The notes: generated by a model not told the origin, from the letters alone. Positions 1-8,910 are shown, counted from the stretch's first letter. The stretch is DNA of 64,000 nucleotides from Marinobacter bohaiensis (GCF_003258515.1 NZ_QGEH01000002.1:248001-312000); one strand, 5' to 3'. Numbers and translations are program-made.

Positions 1-196
1 CCAGGCCCGCCACCGAGGTGGACAGGCTGGAGCGGCTCAGGGCACTGACGGTGCCGTTCAGACGCACTTCGTCGATGATGGGCGCATTTTCCACGGCCGC
101 CAGCCCCACGCCGGGCGGTTCCTGGGCGCGCGCGGCCGAGCTGGCGAGCAGCAGCAGTGTCGCCAGCGCGAGGGTCATCCTGCTCTTGAGTTGCAC
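1..196 (-). CDS. RND efflux periplasmic adaptor, N-terminal fragment
   Basis: Only the first 65 codons are inside the window; the gene runs off the left edge. The reading frame opens with GTG at 196, preceded by a good ribosome site (AGGGAGA), and gives a typical signal peptide: a short basic n-region, a leucine/alanine-rich core and a cut after ARA. The mature start (EPPGVGLAAVENAPIIDEV) followed by LNGTVSALSRSSLSTSVAGL-like sequence is what periplasmic adaptor (HlyD/MFP) subunits of RND pumps look like just after export. An ATG at 178 would remove the basic n-region, so I prefer GTG. The pump partner must lie to the left, outside the window. Confidence 0.6.
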   Translation of the reverse strand, partial: MQLKSRMTLALATLLLLASSAARAQEPPGVGLAAVENAPIIDEVRLNGTVSALSRSSLSTSVAGL

Positions 197-391
197 GGTC
201 TCTCCCTGGCAATCGATGGCCGGTGGGATTCGGTCCAGCCTCTCAGGCCCATACGCCAGGCAGCGCGGGCCGGACTACCGGCGCTTCCGACAAGCGTGGC
301 AGCAAGCCGCGCGGGCCTACAGAAAAGTTAGACTATGCAAGCAACAGACAGCAACGATGGGAACGGCGGACGCCGTTCCCGGAAGAATGAA

Positions 392-793
392 TCAGTCGAA
401 GATGGAGGCGTTCTTGACCGACACCTGGTCGTTCAGCGTCCAGAAATCGTAGAGCACGCCGATCAGGAACAGACCGCCGGTCAGGAGGTAGATGACGCCG
501 GTGATCCACTTGCCCATGTACATGCGGTGCACTCCGAACACACCCAGGAAGGTGAGCAGGATCCAGGCGATGTTGTAGCTGGTGTCGCCGCCGCGGAAAC
601 GGAAATCCGCTTCCCGATCCATCGCGGGAATCAGGAACAGGTCGATGATCCAGCCGATGAAGAACAGCCCCAGGGTGAAGAACCAGATGGTCCCGGTGAC
701 CGGCTTGCCGTAGTAGAAACGGTGGGAGCCCAGAAAGCCGAACAACCAGAGCAGGTATCCGATGGTTTTGCTGTGCGTATCCGTTTGCGCCAT
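392..793 (-). CDS. Tandem TM2-domain membrane protein
   Basis: A 133-residue protein with two copies of the TM2 fold. Each copy has a helix-turn-helix of two membrane segments with the family signature: G-F-x-G-x-H-R-F-Y-x-G-K near residues 19-30 and G-V-F-G-V-H-R-M-Y-M-G-K in the second half. The loop between copies is charged. TM2 proteins are small inner-membrane proteins of unknown role in bacteria; one copy per protein is usual, so the duplication is notable. The start at 793 has GGAGA eight bases upstream. It stands alone between two unrelated genes. Confidence 0.85.
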   Translation of the reverse strand: MAQTDTHSKTIGYLLWLFGFLGSHRFYYGKPVTGTIWFFTLGLFFIGWIIDLFLIPAMDREADFRFRGGDTSYNIAWILLTFLGVFGVHRMYMGKWITGVIYLLTGGLFLIGVLYDFWTLNDQVSVKNASIFD

Positions 794-888
794 GCAATCG
801 TCTCCAGACCGGGTTAAGTGGCCGCGCTATCCAAACACGATTCCGGACAGGGGGCCAGCCATGTTATCCAACCCTCCGAGACCGTCGT

Positions 889-1995
889 TCAGGGCCCGAG
901 TTCCGGGGCCGGGTCGGGACCGTCCTCGCGGAATTCACTGGCGGACTTGCCCGTCCACTTACGAAAGGCGCGGCTGAAGTTGGAGAGATCAGCATAACCC
1001 AGTTCATAGGCGATTTCGCTAATCGACTGATTCGTGTAGCGCAGTAGCTGGATGGCGCGGTCCTTGAGCACGGCTTCGACGATTTCCCGGTAGGTGGTGT
1101 CACGATCCGCCAGTCGCCGCTTGAGGGTCCGTGACGACACGCAGAAACGCTCGGCCATGGCCTCCAGCGACGGCAGCGGGCCGGGCATCACGTGCAGCAT
1201 GTTGCGGATGGCGATGACGATGTCGCCCTGCTCCCGCAGGGCCTTCTGCAGCTCGAACTCGCACTGGCTGCGGGCCATATCCGAGGCGTCGGCGTCGGCC
1301 AGGCGCATGCGGATATCGAGGAAATCCTTGGGGAAGATCAGCATCTCCGCGTCCGCGCTGTAGTCGAAGCGGATCGGCAGCTGCGGGGCAAATGCGCGGT
1401 AATAGGCCGGCTCGGCACAGGACAGGCGGGCGGACACGCCGGGCAGCTTGCCGTTGCGCAGCTCGAACCCCAGCTCTTCGCCACTGGCGTGATCCACCAG
1501 TTGCTCCGCCAGCAGCACCAGCGTCGCCATCACCGTTTCCGCCAGGAAGTGGTACAGGGACGGCACCTCGAACTCGGCCTTGAGCTGGACCAGGACGTGC
1601 TCGCCGGTGTCCCGCATCACCAGGCTGAGGAACGGCGCCCGCAACTGCAGGTAGCGGCGCACCGAGTCCAGCGCGCCGCCCACCGTGGGACTGGTCAGCG
1701 CGGCGAAACCCAGGGTGCCGTGGATGGTGACCCGCAGCTCCCGCGCCAGGGCGAAGCTCAGCCCCTTGTCGCCGGCCAGCGCCACCGCCCGGTCCGCCAT
1801 GATGACGGCGTCGGTGACGAACACCCGGCTGTCCGCGGCCTGCAGATCGGCGCGGGCGAAGCTCAGACCCTCGTACAGCGGGCGGTCGTCGAAGCCGAGC
1901 CGCCGGACGGTATCGCCCAGCACCCGCAGGTAAACGCCGGGCAGCAGGAACAGGCCCAGCATCTGGCGTTCTTTATCCGCACTTCCCTTGACCAT
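889..1995 (-). CDS. AraC-family transcriptional regulator (arabinose-binding-like N-domain)
   Basis: 368 residues. The N-terminal two thirds matches the PF12625-type ligand domain of OruR/ArgR-like AraC regulators (LP-G-x-Y-L-R-V-L near the start, G-T-L-G-F-A-A-L-T-S in the middle). The C-terminal hundred residues is the double helix-turn-helix, with F-C-V-S-S-R-T-L-K-R-R-L as first recognition unit and ISEIAYELGYADLSNFSRAF as the second. This class usually controls fatty-acid, amino-acid or lipid catabolic genes nearby. The divergent PF10118 hydrolase gene is the obvious candidate target, with about 300 bases between the two starts. The ligand cannot be read from sequence. Confidence 0.9.
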   Translation of the reverse strand: MVKGSADKERQMLGLFLLPGVYLRVLGDTVRRLGFDDRPLYEGLSFARADLQAADSRVFVTDAVIMADRAVALAGDKGLSFALARELRVTIHGTLGFAALTSPTVGGALDSVRRYLQLRAPFLSLVMRDTGEHVLVQLKAEFEVPSLYHFLAETVMATLVLLAEQLVDHASGEELGFELRNGKLPGVSARLSCAEPAYYRAFAPQLPIRFDYSADAEMLIFPKDFLDIRMRLADADASDMARSQCEFELQKALREQGDIVIAIRNMLHVMPGPLPSLEAMAERFCVSSRTLKRRLADRDTTYREIVEAVLKDRAIQLLRYTNQSISEIAYELGYADLSNFSRAFRKWTGKSASEFREDGPDPAPELGP

Positions 1996-2301
1996 CCGCT
2001 TTACCTTCGCGATTCACCGGCCACCTCAGTATGAAGCGTCCTGTCCAAGGGCATGCTACCAGAAGCCCACGGCCCCCATTATTTGGCGTAGCGCCCGCCA
2101 ATCCTGTCGTTGCGGTCAATCGAGGGCCGCAAAACGACGGCCCTGTCCCATCATCCACGACCGGCGTCCCGTTTACGCATGGCCTGGAACGCTTGCCCCA
2201 CCCACACTGGATCCATCACAACGAGGCGTGCGCCAACCATCATCAACAACGGCACGCGCCCCCGCGAAAAGCGCCCCGAGGTACGGCGCACAGGAGGATC
2301 C
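1996..2301. other. Divergent intergenic region with hairpin
   Basis: Non-coding stretch of about 300 bases between the AraC gene (leftward) and the PF10118 hydrolase (rightward). The only clear structure is a 7-bp perfect hairpin, AGGGCCG at 2123-2129 with CGGCCCT at 2138-2144 and an eight-base A-rich loop, which could act as an operator or a leader hairpin. An open frame runs through this region into the hydrolase but has no ribosome site and is Pro/Arg-rich, so I treat it as untranslated. Confidence 0.4.
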
Positions 2302-3192
2302 ATGTTGAGAACAGCCAACGCGAAAAAAGACATTACCCGCAAACCCGAGCACGTGGACATCAAGCCCCAGCGCATGGGCTTTGAGTTCAACGACAAGGTG
2401 CCCCGCTACTGGCTCGACAACAGCCCGTTCCTGAGCCACATGATGAACGCACTGTCGGTGCTGTTCCCCCAGGGTGAGCAGTATTTCGTGGATGCCGTCC
2501 GCTATTACCGGGATCAGATCAACGATCCGACCCTGAAGAAGGAAGTGCAGGGCTTCATCGGCCAGGAAGCGATGCACTCGCTGGAACACATCGCCATGAA
2601 CCAGCACGTGCGCGACCAGGATATGCCGGTCGAGGACATGGAGCGCCACCTGAAAGTGCTGCTGACCGGCTTCGGCAAACGTCTGCCCAAGCGTCACCAG
2701 CTGGCCATCACCTGCGCCCTGGAGCACATGACCGCGATGATGGCGGACATGCTGCTGGAGCGGGACGACGTGCGCGAGGACATGCACGAGACCATGCGCC
2801 CACTGTGGGTCTGGCACGCCATCGAGGAAACCGAGCACAAGGCGGTGACCTACGACGTTTTCCAGCAGGTGGGCGGCACCTATCTGGAGCGCGCTTTCTA
2901 CCAGATCCTCAGCACCGCGTTGCTGGGCGTGATGACCACCTACTTCACCGCCCGCATGATGTGGAACGACAAGCGCAACATCTCGCTGACCGATGTGGGC
3001 AAGGGCCTGTGGCGCATGTGGGGCGTCGGGGGCGTGTTCTCCAGCCTGGCGCCGACCTGGCTGGAGTACTTCAAGCCCGGCTTCCACCCCTGGCAGCACG
3101 ACAACAGCGAGCTGATCGCCGAGTTCAAGAGCGAGATCGCCGAACACGTTGCCCCGCAGTACCGCAACGGCAACCGCCGTACCCTGCAGTAA
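2302..3192 (+). CDS. Metal-dependent hydrolase family protein (PF10118)
   Basis: 296 residues from the ATG at 2302, which has a near-perfect AGGAGG four bases upstream; a longer frame to 2110 lacks any ribosome site. The protein belongs to the family annotated as predicted metal-dependent hydrolase (PF10118), a helical, ferritin-like fold. Metal-ligand-like clusters are visible: GQEAMHSLEH near residue 90, ALEHMTAMM near 145 and EETEHKAVTYD near 175. A hydrophobic stretch follows (FYQILSTALLGVMTTYFTA). The biochemical reaction is unknown; members are common in hydrocarbon-degrading and lipid-storing gammaproteobacteria. It is divergent from the AraC regulator and ends at a strong terminator. 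Confidence 0.85.
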   Translation: MLRTANAKKDITRKPEHVDIKPQRMGFEFNDKVPRYWLDNSPFLSHMMNALSVLFPQGEQYFVDAVRYYRDQINDPTLKKEVQGFIGQEAMHSLEHIAMNQHVRDQDMPVEDMERHLKVLLTGFGKRLPKRHQLAITCALEHMTAMMADMLLERDDVREDMHETMRPLWVWHAIEETEHKAVTYDVFQQVGGTYLERAFYQILSTALLGVMTTYFTARMMWNDKRNISLTDVGKGLWRMWGVGGVFSSLAPTWLEYFKPGFHPWQHDNSELIAEFKSEIAEHVAPQYRNGNRRTLQ

Positions 3193-3212
3193 TCCCTTCA
3201 CGTCTGGCCCCG

Positions 3213-3237
3213 AGCCCGCTCCGGCGGGCTTTTTTTG
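3213..3237 (+). terminator. Rho-independent terminator after PF10118 gene
   Basis: Perfect 7-bp stem AGCCCGC (3213-3219) and GCGGGCT (3224-3230), loop TCCG, followed by seven T residues and GTTG. It lies 20 bases past the stop codon. Confidence 0.9.
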
Positions 3238-3240
3238 TTG

Positions 3241-3577
3241 ATTCACTCATGTCGGCGAAACCAGGGCCGGATCGAGTCGAAGAGGTACCAGCGCTTCCGT
3301 CATCCCAGATGGTCGTCCCTGACCAACTGGGATGAACCGGAACGTCACTGTCCCTGCTCCAGCGCTGATACCCCTTCGACTCACGCCACCACTCAAAGAC
3401 GCGTCTTCAGACCGGGATGACATCGCCCTGGTTCGCCCCCGATTTGTCGTCAGTCGACGCCCGGGATTTGTGGACGTCCTCTTTCTCCAATCCTTCATTT
3501 GACAGAACCCCGCTTTGGGTGAAGGTTTAGAGGGGCATCCGGAACCATTCCGAATCCGGCAAAGGAGGGAATCGAAC
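3241..3577. repeat. Gene-free region dense in imperfect inverted repeats
   Basis: The gap between the terminator and the DJ-1/PfpI gene folds almost end to end. An outer inverted repeat of 22 bases pairs 3274-3295 with 3361-3382 (20 of 22 match). Nested inside are TCATCCCAG (3300-3308) with CTGGGATGA (3327-3335) and TGGTC (3310-3314) with GACCA (3321-3325). A further CCGGGATGAC motif and the palindrome AGACGCGTCT lie downstream. This looks like a palindromic intergenic repeat (REP/BIME- or MITE-like) rather than a gene; the open frames crossing it have no ribosome sites. Only a genome-wide comparison would show whether it is repeated. Confidence 0.55.
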
Positions 3578-4153
3578 ATGAAACGACTGCTCATGCTGGT
3601 CGGCGATTACGTCGAGGATTACGAAGTGATGGTGCCCTTCCAGGCGCTGATGGCCGTGGGCTATGAAGTGCACGCCGTGTGCCCGGACAAGAAATCCGGC
3701 GAGTCGGTGCGCACCGCCATCCACGACTTCGAGGGCGACCAGACCTACTCGGAAAAACCGGGCCACAACTTCGCCCTCAACGCCACCTTCGCCGCCATCA
3801 ACCTGGACGACTACGACGGCCTGGTGGTGCCCGGCGGCCGGGCGCCGGAATACCTGCGCCTGAACGACGCCGTGCTCAAGGCGGTGAAGCACTTTGCCGA
3901 CGCCGACAAACCCATTGCCGCCATCTGCCACGGCGCCCAGTTGCTGGCCGCCGCCGGGGTGCTCGACGGCAAGCGGTGCTCGGCCTACCCGGCCTGCGCG
4001 CCGGAAGTCACGGCCGCCGGCGGGCAATTCCAGTCCATCGAAGTGAACGAAGCCCACGTGGACGGCAAGCTGGTGACGGCACCGGCCTGGCCGGCGCATC
4101 CCGCCTGGATTGCGAAATTCATGGAGGTGATGGGCGCGAAAATCACGCTGTAG
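3578..4153 (+). CDS. DJ-1/PfpI family protein (class I glutamine amidotransferase-like)
   Basis: 191 residues from ATG 3578, chosen because AAAGGAGGGA stands eight bases upstream; the longer frame has no such site. Flavodoxin-like DJ-1/PfpI fold: [18 protein letters not shown] at the start, the strand [13 protein letters not shown] near residues 82-94, and the nucleophile elbow [10 protein letters not shown] with Cys117 followed by His118. The acidic residue that lowers the cysteine pKa is likely the early Glu in VEDYE. Family activities include protease/chaperone, glyoxalase III and protein deglycase; sequence alone does not choose between them. Single gene with its own leader, convergent with the SDR gene and sharing a hairpin with it. 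Confidence 0.88.
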   Translation: MKRLLMLVGDYVEDYEVMVPFQALMAVGYEVHAVCPDKKSGESVRTAIHDFEGDQTYSEKPGHNFALNATFAAINLDDYDGLVVPGGRAPEYLRLNDAVLKAVKHFADADKPIAAICHGAQLLAAAGVLDGKRCSAYPACAPEVTAAGGQFQSIEVNEAHVDGKLVTAPAWPAHPAWIAKFMEVMGAKITL

Positions 4154-4161
4154 CGCTATTC

Positions 4162-4182
4162 GGGGCCGGCAGGGCCGGCCCC
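4162..4182. terminator. Shared hairpin between convergent genes
   Basis: Perfect 9-bp GC stem, GGGGCCGGC (4162-4170) and GCCGGCCCC (4174-4182), three-base loop, between the stop codons of the DJ-1/PfpI gene and the SDR. No T tract on either side, so termination efficiency is uncertain. Confidence 0.55.
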
Positions 4183-4189
4183 GACGCGG

Positions 4190-5005
4190 TCACACGTACA
4201 GGTTCTTGCGGGAGAAGCGCGACACCAGCGGCTGATAGGCCGCGCCCAGCAGCCGGTTGAGGGCTTCGATGCCCCACGCGTCCGGGCCGACGAGAATGCG
4301 CGACTCGTCCTTCTCGATGCCGCGCACGATGATGTCCGCCGCTTTTTCCGGCGTGGTCATCGCCAGCTTGTCGAAGCCCTTGCGCTGGGCGTCGGCGTTC
4401 TCCGACTTGCCCATCCGCGCGGCACGGGCGATGTTGGTCTTGATGCCACCAGGATGCACACAGCTCACCTGCACCGGCTGCTCCTCCAGCGCCATCTCCT
4501 GGCGTAGCGCCTCGGTAAAGCCGCGCACCGCGAACTTGGCGGCGTTGTAGGCGCTCTGCTTGGGCACGCCGATCAGGCCGAACACGCTGGAGACGTTGAC
4601 CACATGGCCGTCACCGGAGGCAATCAGGTGCGGCAGGAAGGCGCGGGTGCCGTGGGCCACACCCCAGAAATCGATGTCCATCACCCATTTGAAATCGTCG
4701 TCGGTCATCTCCCGTACCGACGCCGACAGCGCCACGCCGGCGTTGTTGATCACCAGGTTAACCTGGCCGAAATCCCGGGCCACCGCCTCGGCATGGGCGT
4801 AGACCGCGTCCCGGTCCGACACGTCCAGCCGGTAGGTCTTCACCTCCACCGAGTCGCAGGCTTCGGCGGTCTCCCGCAAGCCGCTCTCGTTCACGTCCGA
4901 CAGCGCCAACCGGCACCCCTTGGCGGCAAGCTTGGTGGCCAGGGCCCGGCCGATGCCGGATCCGGCGCCGGTGACCACGGCGACTTTATTGCGCAGTTCT
5001 TTCAT
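4190..5005 (-). CDS. Short-chain dehydrogenase/reductase
   Basis: 271 residues, classical SDR layout. Cofactor motif TGAGSGIG at residues 12-19, NNAG at 87-90, active-site Ser139/Ser140 (NVSS), Tyr153 and Lys157 in SAYNAAK. Asp37 after the second strand suggests NAD(H) preference over NADP(H). The sequence after residue 180 (HPGGIKTNIARAARMG) and the C-terminus resemble acetoin/diacetyl reductase-like SDRs that act on lipophilic or unknown alcohols. It stands alone; about 200 bases separate it from the divergent Nudix gene. Substrate not assignable. Confidence 0.88.
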   Translation of the reverse strand: MKELRNKVAVVTGAGSGIGRALATKLAAKGCRLALSDVNESGLRETAEACDSVEVKTYRLDVSDRDAVYAHAEAVARDFGQVNLVINNAGVALSASVREMTDDDFKWVMDIDFWGVAHGTRAFLPHLIASGDGHVVNVSSVFGLIGVPKQSAYNAAKFAVRGFTEALRQEMALEEQPVQVSCVHPGGIKTNIARAARMGKSENADAQRKGFDKLAMTTPEKAADIIVRGIEKDESRILVGPDAWGIEALNRLLGAAYQPLVSRFSRKNLYV

Positions 5006-5209
5006 GGCTGATCCTCACAGGTGGGAACCGGTTTACCGAACGATTTCGGACCGCGGCTCTTGAAGTAAAGCACCTTCTTTAACCCGCACTGTATCAGCGG
5101 GAAAACCAGCGCCAATGGCAGGAAAGGACACCATGCCCGGGCACCCCGGCCACCCTGTTCCGACGCACCCGGAGTGCTAGACTGGCGGTCGCCAACCGGA
5201 GGAGCCGCC

Positions 5210-5641
5210 ATGCATCATCCCATCCCTGCCGTGATCGCCATCCTGCAACACGACGACCGTTTCCTGCTGGTACGCCGGCGCAACGAACCGGACGCCGGGC
5301 TGTGGGGCCACGCCGGCGGCAAGGTGGAATGGGGCGAGGATCTGGACGCGGCGGCGCTGCGGGAACTGCGCGAGGAAACCGGCATCAGGGCCGAAGTGGC
5401 CGGACGGCTGGCGCCGCTGGACTGCCTGAGCGGCACGGCGCCGGAGCACCATTTCATCCTCTGCCCGGTAGTGTGTCGCTATCAGGCCGGAGACCCGGTG
5501 GCGGGGGACGACGCCGACGCGGTGGGGTGGTTCTCACTGGCGGCGATGCGCCGGGACCCGGCACGCTTCAGCCGGGATGTGATCGGGATCTGTGGGCAGG
5601 CGCAGGCGCTGACCGCTTCGTCGCCGTTGGGGGCCATGTGA
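5210..5641 (+). CDS. Nudix hydrolase
   Basis: 143 residues. The full Nudix box is present at residues 37-59: G37, E43, then R51-E-L-R-E-E-T-G-I59, matching Gx5Ex7REUxEExGU with the catalytic/metal glutamates E52, E55 and E56 intact. The pyrophosphohydrolase cleaves a nucleoside diphosphate linked to some group X; the specific substrate is not evident. The start at 5210 has GGAGGAG upstream; an in-frame ATG at 5174 lacks one. It is followed by the MATE pump after 52 bases on the same strand, so the two may be cotranscribed. Confidence 0.88.
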   Translation: MHHPIPAVIAILQHDDRFLLVRRRNEPDAGLWGHAGGKVEWGEDLDAAALRELREETGIRAEVAGRLAPLDCLSGTAPEHHFILCPVVCRYQAGDPVAGDDADAVGWFSLAAMRRDPARFSRDVIGICGQAQALTASSPLGAM

Positions 5642-5693
5642 ATTTCACCCGCACGGCCCGCCCCACGCCACGCCTTCACCAACGGAAAAACTG

Positions 5694-7073
5694 ATGCCGA
5701 CATCGCCCACCAACCCTGTTCTGTCCGGCCCCATCTGGCCAGTATTCTGGCGCTACACCATTCCGTCGATGGCGGGCCTGCTGGCGCTGACCACCGCCAA
5801 TATCGTGGACGGCCTGTTCATCGGCAACTTCGCCGGCGACCGGGCCCTGGCGGCCCTGAACCTGTTGATCCCGTATTTCACCCTGCTGTTCGGTCTGGCA
5901 CTGATGCTTGCGATCGGCGGCAGCGTACGGGCAGGCCGCGAGCTGGGGCGAGGCCATACGCAACAGGCCTCGGCCCTGTTCAGCCAGTGCCTGACGGCCA
6001 TCCTCGTCATCAGCCTGGGCGCGGCGGTGCTGTGCCTCGCCTTCCACCCAGTGATCTTCCGCGCGCTGGGTGCGGAACCCGCGCTGTTCGGGCTGATGGC
6101 GGACTACTTCCTGGTGATCATCTGGGTGCTCGTGTTGCAGTTGGTGACTCTGGTGCTCTATTACTTCGTGCGTCTGGATGGCTTTCCCGAGCTGGCCACC
6201 GCAGCACTGGTGGTCGGGGCCGGCGCCAATATCCTGCTGGATGCCTGGTTCGTCGGTCTGCTCGACCTCGGGCTCACCGGCGCCGCCTGGGCCACGGGGC
6301 TGGCCCAGTTACTGCAAACCCTGGTTCTGGCGCGCTATTTCCTCGACCGCCGTCGGAAACTGCGGCTGCGCTGGGTCACCCGCGGCTGGATCGAACTGCT
6401 GCGGGCGGCGGGCAACGGCCTGTCGGAATGGATCAACGAGGTGTCGGTGGGCGTGGTGCTCCTGCTTCTGAACTGGTTGCTGATGCTTGAACATGGCGCC
6501 ACCGGCGTGGCGGCGTTCACCGTAGTGAACTACCTGATCTTCCTCAGCCTGATGCTGGCCTACGGCATCGCCGACGCCATGCACGTGCTGGTCAGCCAGA
6601 ATTTCGGCGCCGGCAACCACCAGCGTATCCGCCGCTTCATGAGTTGCGGCGCGACCGCGCTTATGGGGCTGGCGGCGATCCTGCTCTACGGCCTCGGGTT
6701 TCATGGCGAACGCCTGGTGGACAGTTTCCTCAACGAGGCCGACCAGACCCGTCGCCTGGCGGGCGTGTTCCTGTCGGTGCTGTGGCCGTTGTTCATCGTC
6801 AACGGTCTGAACGTGCTGATCTCGGTCTACCTGACCGCCATGCATCGCCCGGTCACCTCGGCGTTGGTCGCGCTGTCGCGCAGCCTGGTGTTTCCAGCGC
6901 TGTTGTTGCTGCTGATCAATCGCCTCGCGCCGGACTGGCCCCTCGTCGTGGCACTGCCCCTATCGGAGTGGTTGACGTTCCTGCTCGCCGGCAGCCTGTT
7001 CCTGGCCCTCAGCCCGCGGCGGGCGATACTCAGGGCCGGCGAGCGACGCGTTCAGCCGGTAGACAGCGCCTGA
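5694..7073 (+). CDS. MATE-family multidrug/cation efflux transporter
   Basis: 459 residues, about twelve hydrophobic membrane segments in two related halves, with MATE landmarks: P-S-M-A-G-L-L-A-L-T-T-A-N-I-V-D in the first helix and VGAGANILLDAWFV before helix 6. MATE proteins export cationic drugs or metabolites in exchange for Na+ or H+. The 3' end overlaps the convergent ABC ATPase gene by 22 bases, so no terminator can lie between them. Substrate unknown; location next to an iron-uptake operon may be chance, though some MATE-like proteins export siderophores. Confidence 0.88.
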   Translation: MPTSPTNPVLSGPIWPVFWRYTIPSMAGLLALTTANIVDGLFIGNFAGDRALAALNLLIPYFTLLFGLALMLAIGGSVRAGRELGRGHTQQASALFSQCLTAILVISLGAAVLCLAFHPVIFRALGAEPALFGLMADYFLVIIWVLVLQLVTLVLYYFVRLDGFPELATAALVVGAGANILLDAWFVGLLDLGLTGAAWATGLAQLLQTLVLARYFLDRRRKLRLRWVTRGWIELLRAAGNGLSEWINEVSVGVVLLLLNWLLMLEHGATGVAAFTVVNYLIFLSLMLAYGIADAMHVLVSQNFGAGNHQRIRRFMSCGATALMGLAAILLYGLGFHGERLVDSFLNEADQTRRLAGVFLSVLWPLFIVNGLNVLISVYLTAMHRPVTSALVALSRSLVFPALLLLLINRLAPDWPLVVALPLSEWLTFLLAGSLFLALSPRRAILRAGERRVQPVDSA

Positions 7074-7831
7074 TCCGCCAGCACGATGGGGTGGCCGCGG
7101 GAGCAGCGCTCGATCCGCGCCTCAATGCCGTAAGCGCTGGCCAGCAACTCCGGTGTGAGGATCACTTCCGGCGCCCCCATGGCGATGCGCCCGGACGGCG
7201 TCAGCACCAGCAACTGATCGCAGAACCGCAGCGCCAGGTTGAGATCGTGACTGGCCACCAGGGCAATCGCTCCCTGTGCGTCTGCAGCCTCCCGTACCGC
7301 GCTCAGCACGTTCAGCTGCCAGCGCAGATCCAGGGCGCTGGTCGGCTCGTCGAGCAGCAGCAACGGAGTGCGTCGCACAAGAACCTGGGCCAGTCCCACC
7401 ATCTGTCTCTGGCCGCCGGACATTTCCGACAGCCGCCGCAGCGCCAGGTGACGAATACCCAGTCGGTCGAACACAGCTTCAATAGCCGCCTCCGTGTCGG
7501 CATTCGTCCAGCTCCCCAGGGCCGAGCGGCAGGCGCTAAACACGGTTTCGTAGGCCACCAGCGGCACCGCCTGGGGCAGTGTCTGGGGCAGGTAGCCCAG
7601 GCGCCGCACGCGCTCGGGCCGGGGCATCGCCGTCAGCGACTCGCCGGTCAACTCGACGCGCCCCGCAACCGGCAGCAGGCCGGCGATCGAACGCAGCAAC
7701 GTGGACTTACCCACGGCGTTGGGCCCTACCACGGACACCAGCGACCCGGCCGGCACCGGCGGCAGCGTCAGCCCCTCAAACACCGGTCGACCGCGGTAGC
7801 CCACCGTCACCCCATCCAGCAGCAGGCTCAC
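7052..7831 (-). CDS. Iron-complex ABC transporter, ATP-binding subunit
   Basis: 259 residues of the FecE/BtuD/FhuC class. Walker A is GPNAVGKST at 36-44 (the commoner form is GPNGAGKST), Q-loop LPQT near 81-84, signature MSGGQ at 137-141, Walker B LLLLDEPTS at 157-165, and the switch His in ASHDLNLAL. It energises import of an iron chelate (or heme/corrinoid) across the inner membrane. Last gene of a four-gene operon; its start overlaps the permease stop by four bases (ATGA), which implies translational coupling. Confidence 0.92.
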   Translation of the reverse strand: MSLLLDGVTVGYRGRPVFEGLTLPPVPAGSLVSVVGPNAVGKSTLLRSIAGLLPVAGRVELTGESLTAMPRPERVRRLGYLPQTLPQAVPLVAYETVFSACRSALGSWTNADTEAAIEAVFDRLGIRHLALRRLSEMSGGQRQMVGLAQVLVRRTPLLLLDEPTSALDLRWQLNVLSAVREAADAQGAIALVASHDLNLALRFCDQLLVLTPSGRIAMGAPEVILTPELLASAYGIEARIERCSRGHPIVLADQALSTG

Positions 7832-8910
7832 AGGGCACGCTCCCGGCTGCGCCCCAGGATCAAGCCGATAAACAGCGGAATCCCCACCAGCGCGGTGACG
7901 ATCCCCGCCGGCAGGATCACGCCCGGCACCAGCGTCTTGCTGGCGATGGACGCCAACGACAGCAACAGCGCACCGGCCAGGGCGCTGCCCGGCAGCAGGA
8001 AGCGATGATCCTCCCCCAGCAGCAGTCGCGCGATGTGCGGCGCCACCAGTCCCACGAACCCGATCTCACCGACGAAGGCCAGAGCCGCCGCGGTGAGCAG
8101 GCTCACTCTCATGAGCACCACCAGCCGCATGCGCTCCACCGGCACACCGAGGCTACGGGCCTGGTCCTCGCCGCTGCGCAGCAGCGTCATGGCCCAGGCA
8201 CCTCGGAGCGAGAACGGCAGGCACAGAGCGAACACCACGGCCACCACCGCCACTTTTTCCAGGGACGCCCGCGCCAGACTGCCCATGGTCCAGAACACGA
8301 TCTGCTGCACCGATTCCGCGTCCGCCACGAACTGGATCAGCCCCACCAGGGCATTGATGCCGAACAGCAGAGCGATGCCGAACAGCACCACCGTGTGCAC
8401 CGACGCGCCCAGCGTGCGCGACAGCACCAGGATCAGCAGGGAGGCGGCGGCCGCAAACACGAACGCCGCCAGCGGCAACAGCAGGTTGGCACCCAGCCCC
8501 AGCAGCGACAGGTTGAACACGATCACCAGCGAGGCCCCCAGCGTCGCGGCGGCGCCGACCCCGAGAGTGAACGGACTCGCCAGGGGGTTGTTGAGCACGG
8601 TCTGCATTTCCGCGCCGGCCAGCCCCAAGCTTGCGCCCACGATCACCGCCATCAGCGCGTAGGGCACCCGCAGATCCCAGATGATTACCCGGGTGCCGGG
8701 GTCCAGCGCGTCGGGCTGCCAGAGACCGGCGATCACGTCACCCAGGCCCAGCCCGGCGGGGCCGGCGGTGAGATCCAGCAGGAAGGTCAGCCCGGTGCCC
8801 AGCGTCAGTAGCAGCAGACACAGCACCCGAAGTCGCACAAACCGCCGGTAGCGACCGGCCAGCGTGCCGGGGGCGTCCACCGGCGGCGAAGCGGTATGGC
8901 CCCGTGTCAT
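7828..8910 (-). CDS. Iron-complex ABC transporter permease (FecCD family)
   Basis: 360 residues with the ten-helix FecCD/BtuC fold. Family stretches are intact: GASLGLAGAEMQTVLNNPLASP in the first third, LGVGAAATLGA, and GEIGFVGLVAPHIARLLLGEDHR before the coupling helix that docks on the ATPase. A single-length permease like this works as a homodimer. Start and stop each overlap the neighbouring operon genes by four bases. The start context gives a Thr/His-rich cytoplasmic N-terminus of about 20 residues. Confidence 0.92.
   Translation of the reverse strand: MTRGHTASPPVDAPGTLAGRYRRFVRLRVLCLLLLTLGTGLTFLLDLTAGPAGLGLGDVIAGLWQPDALDPGTRVIIWDLRVPYALMAVIVGASLGLAGAEMQTVLNNPLASPFTLGVGAAATLGASLVIVFNLSLLGLGANLLLPLAAFVFAAAASLLILVLSRTLGASVHTVVLFGIALLFGINALVGLIQFVADAESVQQIVFWTMGSLARASLEKVAVVAVVFALCLPFSLRGAWAMTLLRSGEDQARSLGVPVERMRLVVLMRVSLLTAAALAFVGEIGFVGLVAPHIARLLLGEDHRFLLPGSALAGALLLSLASIASKTLVPGVILPAGIVTALVGIPLFIGLILGRSRERAL

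Noticed and set aside
2110-2301. 64-codon N-terminal extension of the PF10118 protein
   Set aside because: No ribosome site at 2110, atypical composition, and an excellent AGGAGG directly before the ATG at 2302.
3247-3594. 115-codon leftward frame in the repeat-rich gap
   Set aside because: Overlaps the inverted repeats and the start of the DJ-1/PfpI gene; no family resemblance and no ribosome site.
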